64,000 nt of DNA, taken from contig CAJJDN010000002.1 in assembly GCA_905182985.1 (NCBI GenBank), forward strand, positions 501,441-565,440, in the 5' to 3' direction. The position numbers and the translations under genes are program-made. Below, piece after piece: positions 36,819 through 49,300 of this stretch; within the stretch, counting starts at the first letter, position 1; every line of letters begins with the position of its first letter. The DNA is from Paramecium sonneborni. Taxonomy: Eukaryota > Ciliophora > Oligohymenophorea > Peniculida > Parameciidae. The notes beneath the pieces were generated by a model that was given only the letters and a program-made list of their open reading frames with translations, ran no database searches and had not been told where the DNA came from.

Positions 36819-38463
36819 ATGAGTTCACTCATTATGTATGAGGATGAAGAGATTGATCATTATAATGAGTATTTGATGAGCAAACGAAAAGAAGTAACAG
36901 AAATAAAGAATTATAAATTCAATGGAAAATTCAACTCAAAGCCAACTAAAGCATTCAAATTAAAAAATAAGAAGATTCATTTTTTAACAAAATCACAGAT
37001 TTTAGCTTTAGTAGTTTTAACATTTGCAGTTGAGTATGGTATTTATACACTTATAGAGAGGGTTTGCAATTGAGATGGTTTTCATATCTCCTTTGTTTCT
37101 GAAATTGGATACTCCAGAACTTTTAGACTCTTCAATGTAATAAATTACAACAATATTCCAGTTGGTTATTTCCTCCTGTAATTAATTTATTACTCTATCC
37201 TTTTATTCGATACTACAGTGAAAGTAAATCACATCAATTAAAAAACGCTATGATTTATTTCATAATAATTTCAATAATGGGAATTGGATTATTAGCAGAT
37301 ACAAAGTAATTATTAAATATATTATATAGATCATTATATGTAGATTCAATAAATAAAAAAACATCAGTTTTAATAATTTCAATAATAAGTTTTACAGTAA
37401 TGGATGTTGGTTTAGAAATGCTTGGAGTATGAATCATAATTTTAATAATTAGTTTGCTTGTTCGGCATTATTAGAGGATTATGTAAATCCAAAATAACAG
37501 TAAAAAGTATAGTAATACAGAACATTTGTAGATTCATTTGGTAAATTTACAGGATTCCTTGTTTCAAGTGTTTTAGCTTTTAATTTTATTTATTTAAACT
37601 TTGATAATTTTATAGAGAATTTATCGTTTGCATATTTAGTTGGATTGATAATGATATTAATTGGATTTGGAATGGTTTTAATATCTTTTCCAAGAAAAGG
37701 ATTAGATTTAATATAATCTAATCATAAGATGAGATTTAGCATTAATTCATTTTTGCCTGGAATAACATTTCTTTTGTAGTTTTAATAATTATTGTTAGTT
37801 AATTGCCCAGAAATATGAAAATATTTTTGTTATCACATTTTTTTACTTGTGGTTCTTAATTGTTTGTATCTGTATATGCAACTTTATGGTCAGGAATAAC
37901 AATGTTAGAGGAGGGTCCATAATAATATAATGAAGCAATAAGAAATATTGTATTTGATATAGGAATAAGCTGGGGTATAGTTTAAATATTATACAGAGGG
38001 GCTTTGGCATTGTGTATGAGTGCAATACTTCATTTATTAACAACTTTATTTTTAAAATAATTGGGAAATCATTATACAAGTACAATTTATATGATTGTAA
38101 ATGCATTGGCTGGTGCTTCATTATTATATACATGGTCAGTTAATGAATTTTATTCTATTTTTATTACTCTTCCATTTTGGGGTGTTCAAACAGCTGTTTT
38201 AAGTGAATTACCATATAAATTAGCAAATTAATTAGAGGATGATGTATTATTTTCAATATTTTATTTATTAGCAAGTTAGGGATACAATTAAAGGTCTATT
38301 GCCTTAAATGCTTAATTTAACAACCTTTTTTTCTTAGGCATTTATGTTTTTCATTATTCCATTAGGGTTTTTGTTATTCTCTAGTGTCGATGACATTTCA
38401 GTTAGCATGTTCATGAGTGGGATTTTCAGTTTATTTGGATCATTTTTAGTTTGCTTTTTATGA
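36819..38463 (+). CDS. 12-helix major-facilitator transporter, GPH/sucrose-carrier type
   Basis: Introns 37034-37058, 37137-37161, 37427-37452, 37776-37798 and 38275-38293 (19-26 nt); 508 residues. A 55-residue hydrophilic N-terminus is followed by about 12 hydrophobic segments. The first helix pair (FAIEMVFISPLFLKL) and WLFPPVINLLLYPFIRYYSE match the start of the GPH (glycoside-pentoside-hexuronide:cation) and sucrose-carrier families. Late motifs (SIFITLPFWGVQTAVLSELPY) also fit. Likely cation-coupled uptake of a sugar or similar solute; the substrate cannot be inferred. The first intron ends GAG and the fifth is only 19 nt. Confidence 0.85.
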
Positions 38464-38522
38464 ATATTATTTTAAATTTAAATAAAATTCAATTCAATAA
38501 AATAATCATTTTAATATTTTGA

Positions 38523-39473
38523 ATGACTAAAATTTTAACTAAATAGCTTATCATTTAGAAAGCCAAAACAGATATCATCGAAAATATTAAATCAATAAAC
38601 TTATGGGGAAATGATTTAGAAGAAATATCTTTTATTAAAGAATTGATTAATTTAGAGCTTGCTTAGTTAGCTTCTAATAAAATTAATACTCTTATAGATA
38701 TAGTTAAATGTTCACATCTCAAAGATCTAAATTTAAGAAATAATATGATATCAAATCTTGAAGAACTTCCATTATTAAAATTATTACCAAATTTGAAATC
38801 ATTAACACTTTTCGATAATCCTATATCTAAAAATCCAAAATATAGATACAAAATACTAAAATATGCTGTTTAATTAGAAAAATTAGACGATATAATTATT
38901 TCATAAGAAGAAAGACAAAAGGTATTATAAGAGGAAGAGAAAGAAAAAGAAAAAGACAATTAGAATAAATTAAAAATATGCGAAAAAAAATAAAAAATAT
39001 AGAAAATAGATTCTAAGATCTCGAAAAAAAAATCTCTTGACAAAAAATCTAAATAGAAAGAAAGTGAAGATTTTAAATTAGATATAAATAAGAACTAAAA
39101 AAATTTGAAACTATCATAAGGAACTAAATAAATCTTGTAAAATTAATAATAAGAAATATAATAATCAAAATTATGTGATTAATAGAATATCTAATTTACT
39201 AATGAAAACAAAAATGTGGGAATGCTACTTGAAAAAAATGAAACCTCATCATTAAAGTTTAATAATAAAATTTAAGAAGAAGCAATTCTATTAACAATGC
39301 TACCTTAAACTTCTTAACAGATTCAAGGCTGCAATAATAATTAAACAGCATCTTCTGAAACTTCACAACATATTCTTTGCGCAATAATATCATTATTGAA
39401 ATCATTATCAGAAGAAGAATATGAATTTTTAAAAAAAGAAGTAGAAAGCAAACTATTCAAAGATATATCATGA
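38523..39473 (+). CDS. CFAP410: CFAP410 (C21orf2) leucine-rich-repeat ciliary protein
   Basis: Single exon, 316 residues, close to the family's ~256 plus a longer linker. The N-terminal LRR cap matches CFAP410: ...AKTDIIENIKSINLWGNDL, ISFIKELINLEL, LKDLNLRNNMIS, LPNLKSLTLFDNPISKNP, followed by YRYKILKYAVQLEKLDD. The last 35 residues (ILCAIISLLKSLSEEEYEFL) match the small C-terminal helical bundle by which CFAP410 oligomerises. CFAP410 acts at the basal body with NEK1 and is needed for cilia. The central 130 residues are a Lys/Gln-rich linker. It lies 59 bp after the transporter stop. Confidence 0.92.
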
Positions 39474-39569
39474 ATTATAAAATTGCTTTATTTAAAATAA
39501 ATTTTATAATTTTCATTAAATTTAAAATTATTAGTATAATGATGCTTTTATAAATAGTTTTATTTTTTA

Positions 39570-40424
39570 ATGGATTCACAAAATCTCCTCTACTGTTTTT
39601 AATTTGCTCATCATTTTTTTACATTAATTATAATTGGAATATTTTACCATAAAATTTAATAGTATTTCTTAACAGCATAATATTGGATATTCTCAAAAGG
39701 ATATCTGTCTTAAAGATACTCTTATAACAATTTGCCTTTGTAGTTTTACCCATTGTATTATTCACAATTTTTTACAGAATAACTGTTAATAAAATTTAAC
39801 TTTAAATAATCCAATTAAAGAATAGATCCTTTTTAAAGCAGATTCAATTTTTCTTGATAATTTTTTTAATGAAATCAAAGAATATACTAGATATTAATTT
39901 TTTTGAGGAGCAATTTTATTTTAATTCATAAAAAATTATGATGAATTTTTTACTTATAAATAAGTTAAATACTAAAATTTAAAATTAAATATATTTTTAG
40001 CATTTGAAATCGAATTTAAGCCTCATTTTAGATAGTTAACTGTATATACAAATACAGACTCATGAGATCTTATTAATTTAAATATATTTAATTAGATATT
40101 CATATTTCATTCTGTGTAAATTAAGCTTTCTCTTATGGAATAAATCCTGATTTAATATCTTATAATGATATTGTTTAAATAGAAGCCAACAGTTGATTTC
40201 GTGCAATTTATCTCTATACTATTTATACTCCCTAATTTAATTTTTCTACAATCTATAACAATAATATCAGTTTAAAAATTGAGTTTAAATTTTTATTTTT
40301 GTTCCATCAACGAAATAATTAGTAGATGAAAATAAAAATTTTATGTATAATTGGATGATTCTTGAAAGAATAAACTTAAAAACCAGGTTAAATCTAATAA
40401 TAAAAGAATGAAGGGCAAAATTGA
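39570..40424 (+). pseudogene. TMEM231-like ciliary transition-zone gene, broken
   Basis: A frame starting MDSQNLLYCFQFAHHFF runs through one N-terminal membrane helix (FTLIIIGIFY) and a long lumenal region. It can be followed to TGA 40422 only with one T removed from the T-run at 39848-39852, a 23-nt intron at 40035-40057, and read-through of TGAs at 39904, 40194 and 40356. With those changes the length is exactly 277 codons. Topology and the stretch FEIEFKPHFRQLMRSYQFKY...FSYGINPDLISYN resemble TMEM231, a MKS-complex protein; this homology is by eye and moderate. It is a probable pseudogene, perhaps with an intact paralogue elsewhere. Confidence 0.55.
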
Positions 40425-40524
40425 CTTGTTAATTTATTATCAAATACAATAATTTTAGAAAATGAAAAATATATTAGTTATTAAGTAGATATTCTTTTTT
40501 ATTATTATAATAAAATATATATTA

Positions 40525-42693
40525 TCAAGTAAATTTAATATAATCATATTGGATAACCTTTTTAAAATTAATCTAATCATGCAATTCATAATCCTCATCT
40601 TAAAATGCAATCTAATGATATTTAAAAATTTAACCTTTTCTAATTTTAAATAATTTCTCAATTAGTTTAATCTGATAGGATTTTTTAATTTTTAAAAACT
40701 ATACTCCCAATTGATATTTGAAAAAAATGGATGTTATCTGATTTATGCAAAATTTATTCTTTTTTCATAATTTTTATTTGTGAGTTTGTTTATTAAATTT
40801 ATTGCTTCCTTTAATTGAATAATAATTTTACCTTGCTAAAATATTAAGGATAACTTATTTGGCAGGTCAAAATACCCAAAATAATTTAATTGTTAGTATT
40901 ACCTTAAAATGGATGGCATCCAGATAAAAGTTCGAATGCTAAAATTCCAAACTAATAATAATCAGTATATTTTCCAATTTTTCCTTCATCTAAATATTCA
41001 GGAGTCTTATAGTATATTGATTAGAAACCATAATTTTAAAGACCTATTAATTTAATGCTTCCTTTTAAAGTCAATAAAACATTTTATAAACAAAGATTAT
41101 TATAAATAATGTTCTAATTATGCAAATACTCTAAAGCAATTAAAATTTAACTTAAATAATATTTAGCTTAATTATCTGTGATTCTTTCTAAAGAATTTAA
41201 AATAGAGTATAAACTACCTCCATTACAATATTCAAATGCCAAATATAAATAATTTGGGGTTTGAAATGCATATTATAATGATATGATATATGGATTATCA
41301 ATAGAAGTTAATGTACGAAGTTCATTAATAGCCTCTCCTAGTAGTCCATTTTATAGTAATAATTATTTATTAAAGCATTTTAAAGCATAAGTAGATCCAT
41401 CTAATTCACAATGAGCTTTAAAAATGCAACTTATTTAATCAATCATAAGAAGAGATTTTAAAACGAAATCCTTGAATTTAGGAATCTAATGAGTTAATTT
41501 AGGCATCAAAGAGGATAAATCAGAAATCTTCCTTCTTATTGGTGTCTAACTATCTCTTTTTGGAGGAATGCTTGTAGAAGTAGAGTCTAAGTCGATTTCT
41601 TCTAATTTAATGAATATATTGTTTAGTTACAATCCAGTAGCAACATTTTTTGTGTAGGTTATACCTTTTTTTATTAGGGCTGACCATCTTGATAGATGAT
41701 CAATTGTTGGTAAACCTATTATTAAGTCATTATGACTTTCTCCTTAAAGTTATATATAAAATAAGCCTTTTTTAAGCTTAAAACTTGTATAGTTAGGATT
41801 AACCTAAGATATTTAAGATAATTTAATTGATTCTCTAATTTCAGTCTAGCATCTATCTTTGTATCTTATAAGATGATCTCCCAAAGGGTTAATTACCAAA
41901 TATCTTTATTTAATAGTCCAAGGGCTTGAACCAGGGGAAAAATAAGACCCTTTTGCTAAAAATGGATTTATTTGTGAAAATAATTAGATTTCTGTAACTA
42001 ATGTCATTTTATTTACAAGACTCAATAAAAATAATTGCATTTTTAAAGAGGCAATATTAAACACATTATTATTTTAACGATCTTGAATTAAAAAGTCTGC
42101 ATCTTTTTCTTGTAGCATTTATATAACTTTAGTGTTTTCCATTCTACAAGCTAAATGAAGAGCACTGCTTTATTAGGTTACTAAATTCACATTAATGCTT
42201 TATTAATTTAGCAAATACCTAGTTACTAAATAATTAATTCATCTTTACTTGAGATATGTTATTATCTAATTGATATCAATAATGAAGTCCATCCATCTAA
42301 AGTTTCTTAATTAATATCTATACAAAAAGGCAATACAATTCCCAAAATTTCTATTTTACCAAAATAACAAATCCAATGCAATAAAGTCCAACCTTCTTTA
42401 TTTATTTAATTAGCTATTTCTTAATTTAAATGCTTTTCAATATAATCTAATTTATTTCCTTTTATTTTATCTACCATCGTATCATAAAAATTTATTTATT
42501 TATCGTTATGAGATTCTTCATAAAAATATGGACTAAAATCTACTTATGAATGTTTTTTCTCTTTAAAAAGAGAAAAAGATATTGAAGGATCAAGAACTTT
42601 GATTTTTAAAATATCTAATGGTTCTATATAATCACAATCCCAGCCATGCACAATTCGAATCTTGTATATAATAAAAGTAAACCTAAAAGCCAT
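40525..42693 (-). CDS. ankyrin - PH - pseudokinase protein
   Basis: Exons 42693-42249, 42225-40832, 40808-40635 and 40611-40525 (three 23-nt introns); 699 residues. Residues ~90-235 carry ankyrin repeats (EGWTLLHWICYFGKIEIL; SSALHLACRMENTKVI). Residues ~290-400 look like a PH domain (SPWTIKQRYLVINPLG...HLSRWSALI). A C-terminal AGC-type kinase fold follows: YALKCFNKQ keeps the ATP Lys, but the glycine loop is gone (MIDQISCIFKA). HRD is replaced by YNN (IIYNNLCLQNVLL) and DFG by IGL. TPEYL, FGILAFELLSGCHPF and the AGC tail NINWEYSF remain. With both catalytic Asp residues lost it should not phosphorylate; a membrane-bound scaffold or allosteric role is inferred. Confidence 0.88.
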
Positions 42694-42888
42694 ATTTAAA
42701 AAGATATAAGATAAACTGTTCAGATTTAAGTTAGGTTTCTTTACTAACTGATTAAATTAAATTATCTGTAGTTGAAAGTGTAACAAAGATGTTTATTTAT
42801 TCGATATACATTTATGAGGGTAGGTATTATAATGTCAATTCCACATCCATGATATTTTTATAAATAATAATATTTATATAATTAATTA

Positions 42889-44157
42889 TCAATTTTGTGT
42901 TTTCATTAAAACTTTTATACGGATGGAAGATTTTTTTAATAAAGCAAAAGTAGGATTTACAGCTTGAAAATATTCTCCATCAATCTAAAAGTAAGGAGAT
43001 ACGTTTTTTTTAAATGAGATCAAAAATGGTCCTTCGCCTTATGCAATTCTAACAGCATTTCCATGAATAAACCTATTATATAAAAATTGATTTAACCTTT
43101 CATTAGCCATCCCAATCATGGAATTAAAGCCTACAAATTCAATTTTACCATCACCAAAATCCTATGGAACAAATTTATCTTAGAGTTTTTAAGTACCTTC
43201 CTTTACAGCAACTTTACCCCTGCAATTATCCCAAATAGCCCCAGCTCCTCCAGAATATGATTAGATATTTAAACAAAGTAATGTTATAGGATCTCCACTT
43301 AATATAAATTTAGATTCATTTAATGGTTGTTGATCTTCTCTAGTATTTGCACCTTTTGTTTTGAATAATATATCAGTGGGAATATTATTAATTTATTCAA
43401 CGGTTACATTTTATTCTTTCAAAATTTACATCCCAGAGATTACTTAATTTGTTGTTGGATTCTTGAGGCACATTTTTTTAAGTCCTTCACAAAAGTAAAC
43501 ACACTTATTACAGCATGCAGATTAAGTTCTTTTTTTATCAAAACCATATCCAATACGAGCATCAACTCCAATAGAAAAATAATTTGACATTCTTTTGTCT
43601 AATTATTTCAAAACATCTTTGTCTTTTTATAAAACTTCTTTTTGATATAAATCTCCTTATTTTTTAATTCTTTTAAATGATCCAGTTTACATATCTACAC
43701 AAATATTTATTTCCCAAAGATCAAAATCATGTATTTTAGCATTAAGCCACTAAGAGATTTATTATTTAAAATTTCTTAAACAAGCTCCTAAGTCTCCATC
43801 TGTATCTCCACCCCATCCTAAAACTCTTGAGAAATCGTTTCCTGTTCCAAAAGGTATAATTCCTATAGGACAATTCTTAAAGTCAACACTATGTTTATGC
43901 ATTTCATCTACTACCCACATAACAGTGCCATCACCACCACAAACAATAACTCTGACTTAAACATTTCGCTACTAAAATTCTTTAATTCTTCTTAAATTCA
44001 TTTCCACCTAGTCTTTTTAATGAAGACTTGTGAAAAAAACATTTATTGGTTTTTGATTCAAATTAAACTTTATTGTTTCTGCATCTAATTAAAGATACAC
44101 ACCTGCCCGATTTCCACCAGAAGTTGGATTTACAAAGAGAAAAAAAGCAAATTCCAT
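42889..44157 (-). CDS. diacylglycerol kinase
   Basis: Single exon, 422 residues. The catalytic domain starts almost at the N-terminus ([15 protein letters not shown]) with the diagnostic [17 protein letters not shown] and [20 protein letters not shown]. The accessory domain follows: [32 protein letters not shown], and the C-terminal IDGEYFQA. No C1, EF-hand or PH regulatory domain is present, so this is a minimal DGK of the size seen in protists. It turns diacylglycerol into phosphatidic acid at membranes. Start codons of this gene and the NAD synthetase gene are only 17 bp apart. Confidence 0.95.
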
Positions 44158-44174
44158 ATAAAAAAATTAATAAT
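44158..44174. promoter_or_regulatory. 17-bp gap between divergent start codons
   Basis: The only DNA between the ATG of the DGK gene (-) and the ATG of NADSYN1 (+). The region is essentially A/T only. Promoter elements and both 5' UTRs must overlap each other or the coding regions. Confidence 0.5.
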
Positions 44175-46257
44175 ATGTCAATAACAAGATTAGGAGTTTG
44201 TACATTAAATTAATGGGCCATGGACTTTAGTCAGAATGTTTAGAATATCATAGAAAGTATAGAAATCTGCAAAAAAAAACAATGTTTATATAGAGTCGGT
44301 CCTGAATTAGAAATTTGTGGGTATATGTGTGAAGATCACTTTTTAGAATCGGATACTGTTACCCATTGTTGGTATTATTATTTTCTATATATTAAGGGAA
44401 GCAATTGTTGAGATACTTCCACATACAGTAAATATTGTTTGTGACATAGGAATGCCAGTAATACATAAAAGTGTTTTTTATAATTGTAGAGTGATTTTGT
44501 TAAACAAAAAGATTCATTTAGTGAGACCAAAGATGTATTTAGCAGATGATGGGAATTATAGAGAATCTAGGTATTTCACTCCATGGAGCAAAGAAATAGA
44601 AGATTTAGAATTACCTACTATTATATAAACAGCTACAGGATAAAAATGTGTTCCAATTGGAGTGGCTATTTTATAAACTCATGATACAGAAATAGGTATT
44701 GAAATATGTGAAGAAATGTGGACACCCATTCCTACTAGTGCAAATTAAGCATTAGATGGAGCAGAAATAATACTTAATTCAAGTGGATCACATTATGAAG
44801 TTGGAAAAATAAAAGAAAGAACAGAACTATTTAAAGATATTACGAAAAGAAATGGTGCCTGTTATGCATTTTGTAATTTAAGAGGATGTGATGGAAATCG
44901 ATTATACTTTGATGGATGTTCATGCATAGTATTAAATGGTAAAGTTTTTGCAAAAAGTGATGCTTTTTCACTCAAAGATGTTGAAGTAACAACTTGTGAT
45001 ATAGATTTACAAGAAGTTAGAAATATTAGAATTAACATTAAGAGTAGATCACTAATGGCATCTAAATAAAAGCATTTTCCTAGAGTTAAATTAGATATTA
45101 ATATAACTTAATAATAGAATTATGTTTATTATCATGATATTCCAATATCATATGAATCAGAAATTGAAGATTCCATAGCATGTTACTTATGGGATTACAT
45201 GAGAAGATCTGGAGCATGTGGTTTTATGCTTCCATTATCAGGAGGTATAGATAGCTGTGCCACTGCATTAACAGTATTTTTTATGGCTAATAAAATATTT
45301 AAAACTATTTCCCTTGTTGATAATGATTTCTAAACACATATTAAAGTATTGCAATAATTACGCAAAATTGTTGAAGATGATACTTTCACTCCTAAATCTC
45401 CTTAAGAAATTGTTAATCGGCTATTCTTTACTGTATATCTAGGATCTGAAAATTCAACCTAAGATTCAAGAGCTAGATCAAGATTACTAGCAGAGTAGAT
45501 AGGAAGCAAACATTATGAAGTTGAAATTGATTAAATTTGTAAAGCATGTACTTCCTGTATTAAACCTATCTTAAAAAAAGATCCTTAATTTATTGTAAAT
45601 GGAGGATCCCTATCAGAAGATCTAGCTTTATAAAATATATAAGCAAGATCAAGAATGGTGCTTACTTATTTGTTAGCTTAATTAACTCCATGGAATAATG
45701 GAAAAAAAGGATTTTTAATTGTTCTTGGATCTAGCAATCTAGATGAATCAATCAGAGGATTTTTTACTAAATATGATTGTTCCAGTGCTGATATCAATCC
45801 AATAGGTAGTTTAAGTAAAAATGATTTGAAAGAACTTCTTTAATTTTGCTACAAGACTTTTAACTTTTCTGCTATTTAATTAATATTGGAAGCTAAGCCT
45901 TCACCTGAACTAAGACCTTAATCGGCTGAAGGTCAAGTTTCAGAAAATGAAATGGAATTAACATTCAACGAATTAGAAACATTTGCAAAATTGAGAAAGG
46001 TTTAAAAATTAGGACCAGTTAGTTTGTTTAAGAAATTAAGATATCTTTGGTCCAATCTAAGTGCACAATAAGTAGCTGAAAAAGTAAAGAAATTTTTTAA
46101 GTACTATGCTTTAAACAGACACAAAGTAGTAACAATTACTGCTTCATTTCATGCTTAAGCATTTTCATAGGATGACAATCGTTTTGATTTCAGACAATTT
46201 TTATATAATTGGAGGTGGCCTTGGCAATTTAGAAAAATTGATGAGAATTTAGAATGA
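44175..46257 (+). CDS. NADSYN1: glutamine-dependent NAD+ synthetase
   Basis: Exons 44175-44371 and 44397-46257 (25-nt intron); 685 residues, close to human NADSYN1. The N-terminal nitrilase-type glutaminase shows Glu ([15 protein letters not shown]), Lys region ([11 protein letters not shown]) and the Cys nucleophile in [12 protein letters not shown]. The synthetase half has the PP-loop [46 protein letters not shown] and the C-terminal [14 protein letters not shown]. It converts nicotinic-acid adenine dinucleotide to NAD+ with ammonia from glutamine, the last NAD synthesis step. All catalytic residues seen are intact. Confidence 0.97.
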
Positions 46258-46320
46258 AAAAAATAAATTCCATTAATATTATTTTATCTGTTAAAATAAA
46301 AATAAATATTATAATAATAT

Positions 46321-49300
46321 TCAAAGTCTTATCGGTGATAAGGATTTTATAATAGTAAAAGCAGGGAATGCTCCTTTTGTTATAATTACTTTCTTTATTG
46401 GACTACTACATGGATCAACTACTCCGCTAACCATTCCTCTTTTTACTGTTCTTTATTCACTTATTCTCTTATCAGAATCAAAATTTGAAACCTTCATATA
46501 TTTAGATTCTTAAATTGAATGATAAAGTTATGAAAGTATTTCCTTTTAAGCTGCTAATTGTAGTTTTATTTCCTGAATATTTTAATTTGTATCTGATTAA
46601 TCATCTCTTATGGTTACTTATATATTTTCACTCTATTAATCTGGTTTAATTTAAAATTATTTATCAGAAAAATTTACCTAACCTGGTAAAGAATGTTAGG
46701 ATGGACAAGCTACATACTTCAATTATGTTTAAGAAAACTATTTTTAGGATTATTTTTTGATTAATTAGTCATTTGATTCTTCTTATTTACTTTAATCTTA
46801 CTCTTTCTTTTTTAATACAGTATTTTATTATTTTTATTTTAGAATATTATTATCTTATTATTTTTATTTTGATAAAATAGACTCTTCTTGAGTTTATTTT
46901 TTTATACTATTTGTTTCATTTTAAAATTGATTAGAAATATTAGATATCTATTGTGAACTAAATGATTAGTCTTATTTATTCTCAATATGAGGTATTTGAT
47001 CTTGCTAATTTTTAATATGACGTATTTGATCTTATTAATTTTCAATATAACGTATTTGATCTTGTTTATTTTCAATATGACGTATTTGATCTTAGTTATT
47101 AATTTAAGTAATTAATTCAACTTTAATGTATTAATCTTGATTTTATGATTGATTTTAAGACTACTCATTTTCTTAAATAGCTGATGACTATTTTTGAGCA
47201 TAAAATTATTCCTGTGATTATTATTAATAAAAGGAATGTTATTAATTGGAATAATTTCGTTAACTTGATTGATGTGATTAAGATCTTTACTATTTATTTT
47301 CTCCAGAAAATCTTGATTGAAATGATTGTCTTGATTGTCTAGATTATTTAGACAATGCATCTTAAACTTTATCAATTTACAAATCATCTAATTCACTGTG
47401 AGATACTGGTTATTTTTTTATCAATAGAGACTCAGCTCTTGATTTATTGATATCTTCTTATTATTTGCTTGATGTTCTCTTATTTACTCTTTCATTTACA
47501 TTAACATTTTCTAAACTCTAAACGTCATTAAAAAACATAGATTGCTAATTATTTGTTATTTTTGATTGTTCAAAATGAGGAGAATTATTTTAATAATCTC
47601 TGATAATTGAATCTTCTTATTTTTTTTTCAACTCACTCTTTAATACATCACTTACTGATTTGATAAAATCTTAATGAAAGCTTTCAGATTATTACTAAGG
47701 ATAACTCTCTTATGAATCCATTGAAGCATTAGTTTTATATCCTGGTCTACTTTATGAGATTTAATTTTCTTCTTCTAATTATTATTACTGAAATTTAAGC
47801 TATTCTAGTTCTTTTTATTATTATTCTATTAGTTATTACATATATTATTATTATTATTTGATTAATTTCATTTAAGTATCATCTTAGATGTCAAATTTAT
47901 CAAAATCAGTTTATGATTAACTTCTTTTATGTTTATGAAATTTCATTTAACTAGATTGATTAGATTCAACTTAATTAAATATTGCTGTATTTCTCATATC
48001 TAAAGCAAAATCTTATTAACAGAAACTCAACTTTTTGTTATGATCTATGTCTTATTATTATTATTGATTTATTTATTATTAAGACTATTATGATTATTAT
48101 AGTTTTTTGATTTATTAGGATTCTTAAAACTATTAAATTTATTATAATTATTATGATTATTACTTAATTTATTCATATTAATCTCTATGTGATTACTGGG
48201 GAGTAATTTGTTAAGAAGCAACTTAATTCATAGAATTGATTGAAATTCTTTATGATACAGGTTATGAGGATTAGATTGATGGTTTTGAATCTCTTTATTA
48301 TGAAAATTCTTTAATTTATCTGGATTCCCATAATTTTTAAGATTATTCAGATGTATCTAATGGAAGTTATTCTGTTTATTTACTTGCATTATTTTTTATT
48401 TAATTACCTTCACTTTTGAATTTATTTAGATCTTAAAATTCATGTTTTTATTGAAACTATTTTTTATTACCTTCAGAAGATTTACATCTTGATTATTATG
48501 ATGATTTAGATTGTTATAAATTTTAAGGACTTTTGAGTTATTTTGATTAATAAGATTATCTTGATTATCTCGATTATCTTGATTAATCAAGCATGGATTA
48601 TTTTGATTATTCAATAGATTGTTATTTTTAATAATTTTTAGATTTTTGTATAATTTAATCGATATGATCTTTTGGTGATGATTATTACTTTTCTTAAAAT
48701 AATTCGCTTCTCTAACTAGAATGTTCTTCACTATCCAAGATTGCTTAATAAATTTAGCTTTATTGAGATTGAACACTTTTATTGTGATCAAAAGGTTTGG
48801 TGAATTGAGTTTATAGTTTTTTAATTTCTTCAACATAGGCTGATTAATTTAATTTACTTGATGATTTATTATTAATTGAATCTTTATTGATAGAATTTTG
48901 AATTAAACATTTTTTAGAATTAGAATGAGATTTTTTAGTATTTGATTTAGGTTTGCTAGATTTAGATGATTATTTTAATTCATTTTAATCAATATCTTTT
49001 AATTATCCTTTATAATAGTTGATTAATTATGTGCTGTTTCTTTCAGGAGATGAGTTTTATTTATTTGTAAGTAGAGCATCTGAAATTCTCTAATAAGAGG
49101 TAGTCATGGAATTTTAAAAATATTTATGATTAGAGAGTTTTGTTTTAGGTTCAGGACTCGGAGTAGTATTAGTATTAGTAGTTTATTATTGGATAGGTTA
49201 TTATCTAGAGAATTGTATTTAAAATAAGTCTTCAATTTCCTTAATATTATTAAGATTGATTGGTTATCTAATAGAGATAGGGTTTTTATGATCACTGTAT

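Noticed and set aside
48426..48836. 136-codon minus-strand frame rich in Asn
   Set aside because: It is another frame of the Gln-rich tail; the Gln-rich frame is continuous for almost 1,000 codons under the ciliate code.
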